A stretch of 7,996 bases of DNA from an uncultured Treponema sp. (lineage in GTDB: Bacteria > Spirochaetota > Spirochaetia > Treponematales > Treponemataceae). The translations under genes were made by a program, and so were the position numbers. How positions within the stretch are numbered: position 1 is the first letter of the stretch; every line of letters begins with the position of its first letter. Of this stretch, positions 6,326 through 7,996 are shown in pieces. A model generated the notes under the pieces. The model saw nothing but the letters and a program-made list of their open reading frames with translations, had not been told where the DNA came from and made no database searches. The DNA is taken from the NCBI GenBank assembly GCA_937885475.1, contig CAKZZR010000158.1, positions 1 through 7,996 of the forward strand, written 5' to 3'.

Positions 6326-7843
6326 TTGAACTTCTGCCTTATGTTTTTTTTTGCACTGGCTTCCGTTGCGCCGCTTACTGCCGAAACATACACCTTGGGC
6401 GGAAAAAAAGGCTGGGCAGATGTAACCGTCCGTAACGGCATAACAACAGGCAAAGGCCGCTACGGCTACGAATCTCTGGAGCTGGACACAAACCAGCAAA
6501 AAACCACAGGCACTACAGACCTTCTGATTGACTTTGAGAACGGCGACATAAGCGACCGCGCGGCAAAATACACCGTCATAGAAAGCAACGTACAGCCGTC
6601 AAAAAAAGCAGTCCGCGGAAAGGGTTCCGCGCTCAGCATGAACAAATTTTCAGCGGCAAAGGGGCGTAAGCAAGGCGGAATCATCCTGCGCGGCGACAGC
6701 ACCAGTTTTTTTGGCAACGAAAGCCCCGCCGGCTCCTTCAAAATTGACTGGTGGCTCTGCCCTTCCACCGTTGAGAACGGAGAAACGCTCATGAACTGGC
6801 GTTCCTCGCGCAACCGCGGCAACGACATCGTGTACCAGCTTCTGAACGTCTCATTCTATCAGAACAAAATAATGGCGGTATTCACCAATATTTTCGACGG
6901 CTACCATAAGGATTCCGGCGAGGTAGTGCTTACTACGCAGCGCAGCATAATTCCCAACAAATGGTCGCACCACACCATACGCTACGAGGAGAACAGCGGT
7001 CTTCTGGAATACAGAATCAACGGCGAGCTGGAATGCGTGCGCTTCATCACTGATACCGGGCACGAGAACGGAACGGTATTCCCCGCCATCATGGGAATCG
7101 GCGCCGATTTTGAGCTGTGTCCAAACTACAGCGGGCTCATAGATGATTTCTGCATTGAACGGAGCTACGAGGAAGCCCACTGCGCAGGCTCTGACCAGCT
7201 TGTTGAAACGATTGCCCCGGTACGCTACGTCATCTCTGGCGGACGCTTTGAGTCAAAGCCTCTCGTGCTGCAGGAAGGGTCAATCATCACGTCCGTTCAT
7301 GCGGAAACCTCGGTTCCGCCGCAAACAGACATTCACCTGTACATACGCGGAAGCGACAATTACCTTAACTGGACAAAGGACAGCCCGGAATGGATTCAGA
7401 TTACCTCGGATTCAAAAATAGAAAATCTCAGCGGAATGTATTTTCAGGTTGCGGCAGAACTGTTTCCTGACGGAGCCGGCGAGCACACACCGTCCGTCAC
7501 AAGCCTTCGACTTGACTATGCGGTGCAGCCAGTACCAGTGCCGCCACCGCGGATTACCGCGCAAAAGGGAGACGGCTCCGTTACGCTTACGTGGGCGCGT
7601 TCCGTCGAGGACTCAACCGGTGGCTACTACATCTACTACGGAAACCGCCCCGGCGAATACCTTGGAAGAATCGCCACAGAGGGCGCTTCGCCAATAAACG
7701 CGGGCAACGTAACCGCCTACACGCTCACCGGGCTTCAGAACGGAACCATCTATTATTTTGCGGTCTCCGCGTACTCAAAATATGACGCGCACATCTCAGG
7801 CGCGCTTTCAAAAGAAGTATACGCCCGCCCTTCCGCACGGTAG
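6326..7843 (+). CDS. Secreted LamG-like / fibronectin type III domain protein, function unknown
   Basis: The start is uncertain. TTG at 6326 gives 505 aa and a short hydrophobic export signal (FCLMFFFALASVAPLTA, with likely cleavage after LTA before ETY). The ATG at 6341 gives 500 aa and a very short signal. The frame stays open to an ATG at 6110, but that version would read through uvrC and the palindromes. No Shine-Dalgarno or lipobox is visible. Numbering from the 6341 ATG, about 60-285 looks like a concanavalin A/LamG beta-sandwich (LLIDFENGD at 61-69; DGYHKDSG; NKWSHHTIRY at 206-215; YRINGEL; closing GLIDDFCIERS at 275-285). About 290-405 is a beta-rich module (SGMYFQVAAEL, TPSVTSLRLDY). 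About 411-497 is an FN3 domain (GSVTLTWARS, GYYIYYG, YTLTGLQNGTIYYFAVSAY). LamG/FN3 modules usually bind carbohydrate or protein outside the cytoplasm. No catalytic motif was seen. Location is inferred as periplasmic or cell surface. Confidence 0.85.
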   Translation: MNFCLMFFFALASVAPLTAETYTLGGKKGWADVTVRNGITTGKGRYGYESLELDTNQQKTTGTTDLLIDFENGDISDRAAKYTVIESNVQPSKKAVRGKGSALSMNKFSAAKGRKQGGIILRGDSTSFFGNESPAGSFKIDWWLCPSTVENGETLMNWRSSRNRGNDIVYQLLNVSFYQNKIMAVFTNIFDGYHKDSGEVVLTTQRSIIPNKWSHHTIRYEENSGLLEYRINGELECVRFITDTGHENGTVFPAIMGIGADFELCPNYSGLIDDFCIERSYEEAHCAGSDQLVETIAPVRYVISGGRFESKPLVLQEGSIITSVHAETSVPPQTDIHLYIRGSDNYLNWTKDSPEWIQITSDSKIENLSGMYFQVAAELFPDGAGEHTPSVTSLRLDYAVQPVPVPPPRITAQKGDGSVTLTWARSVEDSTGGYYIYYGNRPGEYLGRIATEGASPINAGNVTAYTLTGLQNGTIYYFAVSAYSKYDAHISGALSKEVYARPSAR

Positions 7844-7996
7844 CAAAAGACAGGCTAGCTGGAGCAGGAATGAATGCGGCTGTTTTTGCATTCGCAGTCG
7901 GCCAGCGGCATGGAAAGCAATTTTCGATGTACAGGTATTAAAAAAAATAGCTTTCAGTCGAAGTTCATCCTTCAAAACCGCAAGCTAGCTTGCTAC
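7844..7996. other. Non-coding 3' flank with nested stem-loop and palindromes
   Basis: I see no supportable gene here. Directly after the LamG/FN3 stop lies a nested stem-loop: GCTGG (7858-7862) pairs with CCAGC (7902-7906), enclosing GAATGC (7872-7877) and GCATTC (7888-7893). It has no T-run behind it on the plus strand, so it is at best a weak terminator. An A8 tract (about 7940-7947) would be a T8 tract for any minus-strand transcript entering from the right, preceded only by weak stems (GAAG/CTTC, AGCTT/AAGCT). A perfect 14-bp palindrome closes the window. Confidence 0.5.
7980..7993. repeat. Perfect 14-bp palindrome
   Basis: GCAAGCTAGCTTGC equals its own reverse complement. Its central GCTAGC also occurs at 7854-7859, just after the upstream gene. 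GTAGCAA at 7840-7846 is the exact inverse of TTGCTAC at 7990-7996, so the whole 3' flank is bracketed by short inverted repeats. It could be an operator, part of a terminator or a repeat edge; the window ends before this can be judged. Confidence 0.6.

Noticed and set aside
6188..6340. Known riboswitch in the leader of the plus-strand gene
   Set aside because: I could not match the stems and loops to any riboswitch class I know, and the downstream gene (secreted LamG/FN3) is not a typical metabolite-controlled gene.
1..7996. CRISPR array, tRNA, rRNA or transposase
   Set aside because: No regularly spaced direct repeats, no tRNA-like cloverleaf or rRNA segment, and no DDE or serine/tyrosine recombinase motif was found in any frame read.

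Overview
The window carries three protein-coding genes and two structured non-coding stretches, with no tRNA, rRNA, CRISPR array or recognisable insertion sequence. From left to right they are: (1) the first 1354 codons of a very large minus-strand gene, cut by the left edge, for a fused CoA-dehydratase-activase-type protein (two ASKHA ATPase/Fe-S modules plus a cysteine-rich DUF2229/COG3580/COG3581-type half); (2) uvrC, complete, also on the minus strand; (3) a plus-strand gene, divergent from uvrC, for a secreted protein with a LamG-like fold and a C-terminal fibronectin type III domain. Base composition is moderate, roughly half G+C. My best guess is an anaerobic, host- or rumen-associated spirochaete close to Treponema. 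This rests on the giant fused activase (an anaerobe-type enzyme), the style of the UvrC N-terminus and the secreted LamG/FN3 protein. It is inference without a database search.

Region 1-4062 is one uninterrupted minus-strand reading frame. The long plus-strand frames lying over it are codon-bias shadows. The protein looks like an ATP-driven low-potential electron-transfer machine. The two activase copies carry the cluster-ligand cysteines with the same 39-residue spacing (C135/C174 and C464/C503), and the second half adds a CX2CX3C...C motif and several further conserved-looking cysteines. No separate dehydratase subunit genes are visible, so its substrate is unknown. A promoter-like pair (TTGCAA-17-TATAGT) and a Shine-Dalgarno sequence (AGGTGG) lie in the 143-bp gap between uvrC and this gene, so it can be transcribed on its own. 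With no clear terminator after uvrC, read-through from uvrC is also possible.

Region 4206-6149 is uvrC (647 aa), the nucleotide-excision-repair endonuclease, with GIY-YIG, Cys-motif, UVR, RNase H-like and HhH modules all present. Its predicted promoter (TTGAGA-16-TATAAT) is so close to the ATG that the mRNA would be nearly leaderless, and no Shine-Dalgarno sequence is visible.

Region 6150-6325 is the uvrC/secreted-protein divergent spacer. Most of it is a dense cluster of palindromes, including a perfect 11-bp-stem hairpin, a duplicated G/C-rich 16-mer and 8-bp terminal inverted repeats. It resembles a REP/MITE-type repeat or a structured leader, and the uvrC -35 box straddles its edge.

Region 6326-7843 is the secreted LamG/FN3 protein, with a 9-T homopolymer right after its first ATG. 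The last 150 bp (7844-7996) contain no gene I can support, but do hold a nested stem-loop, a T8/A8 tract and a perfect 14-bp palindrome at the very end.
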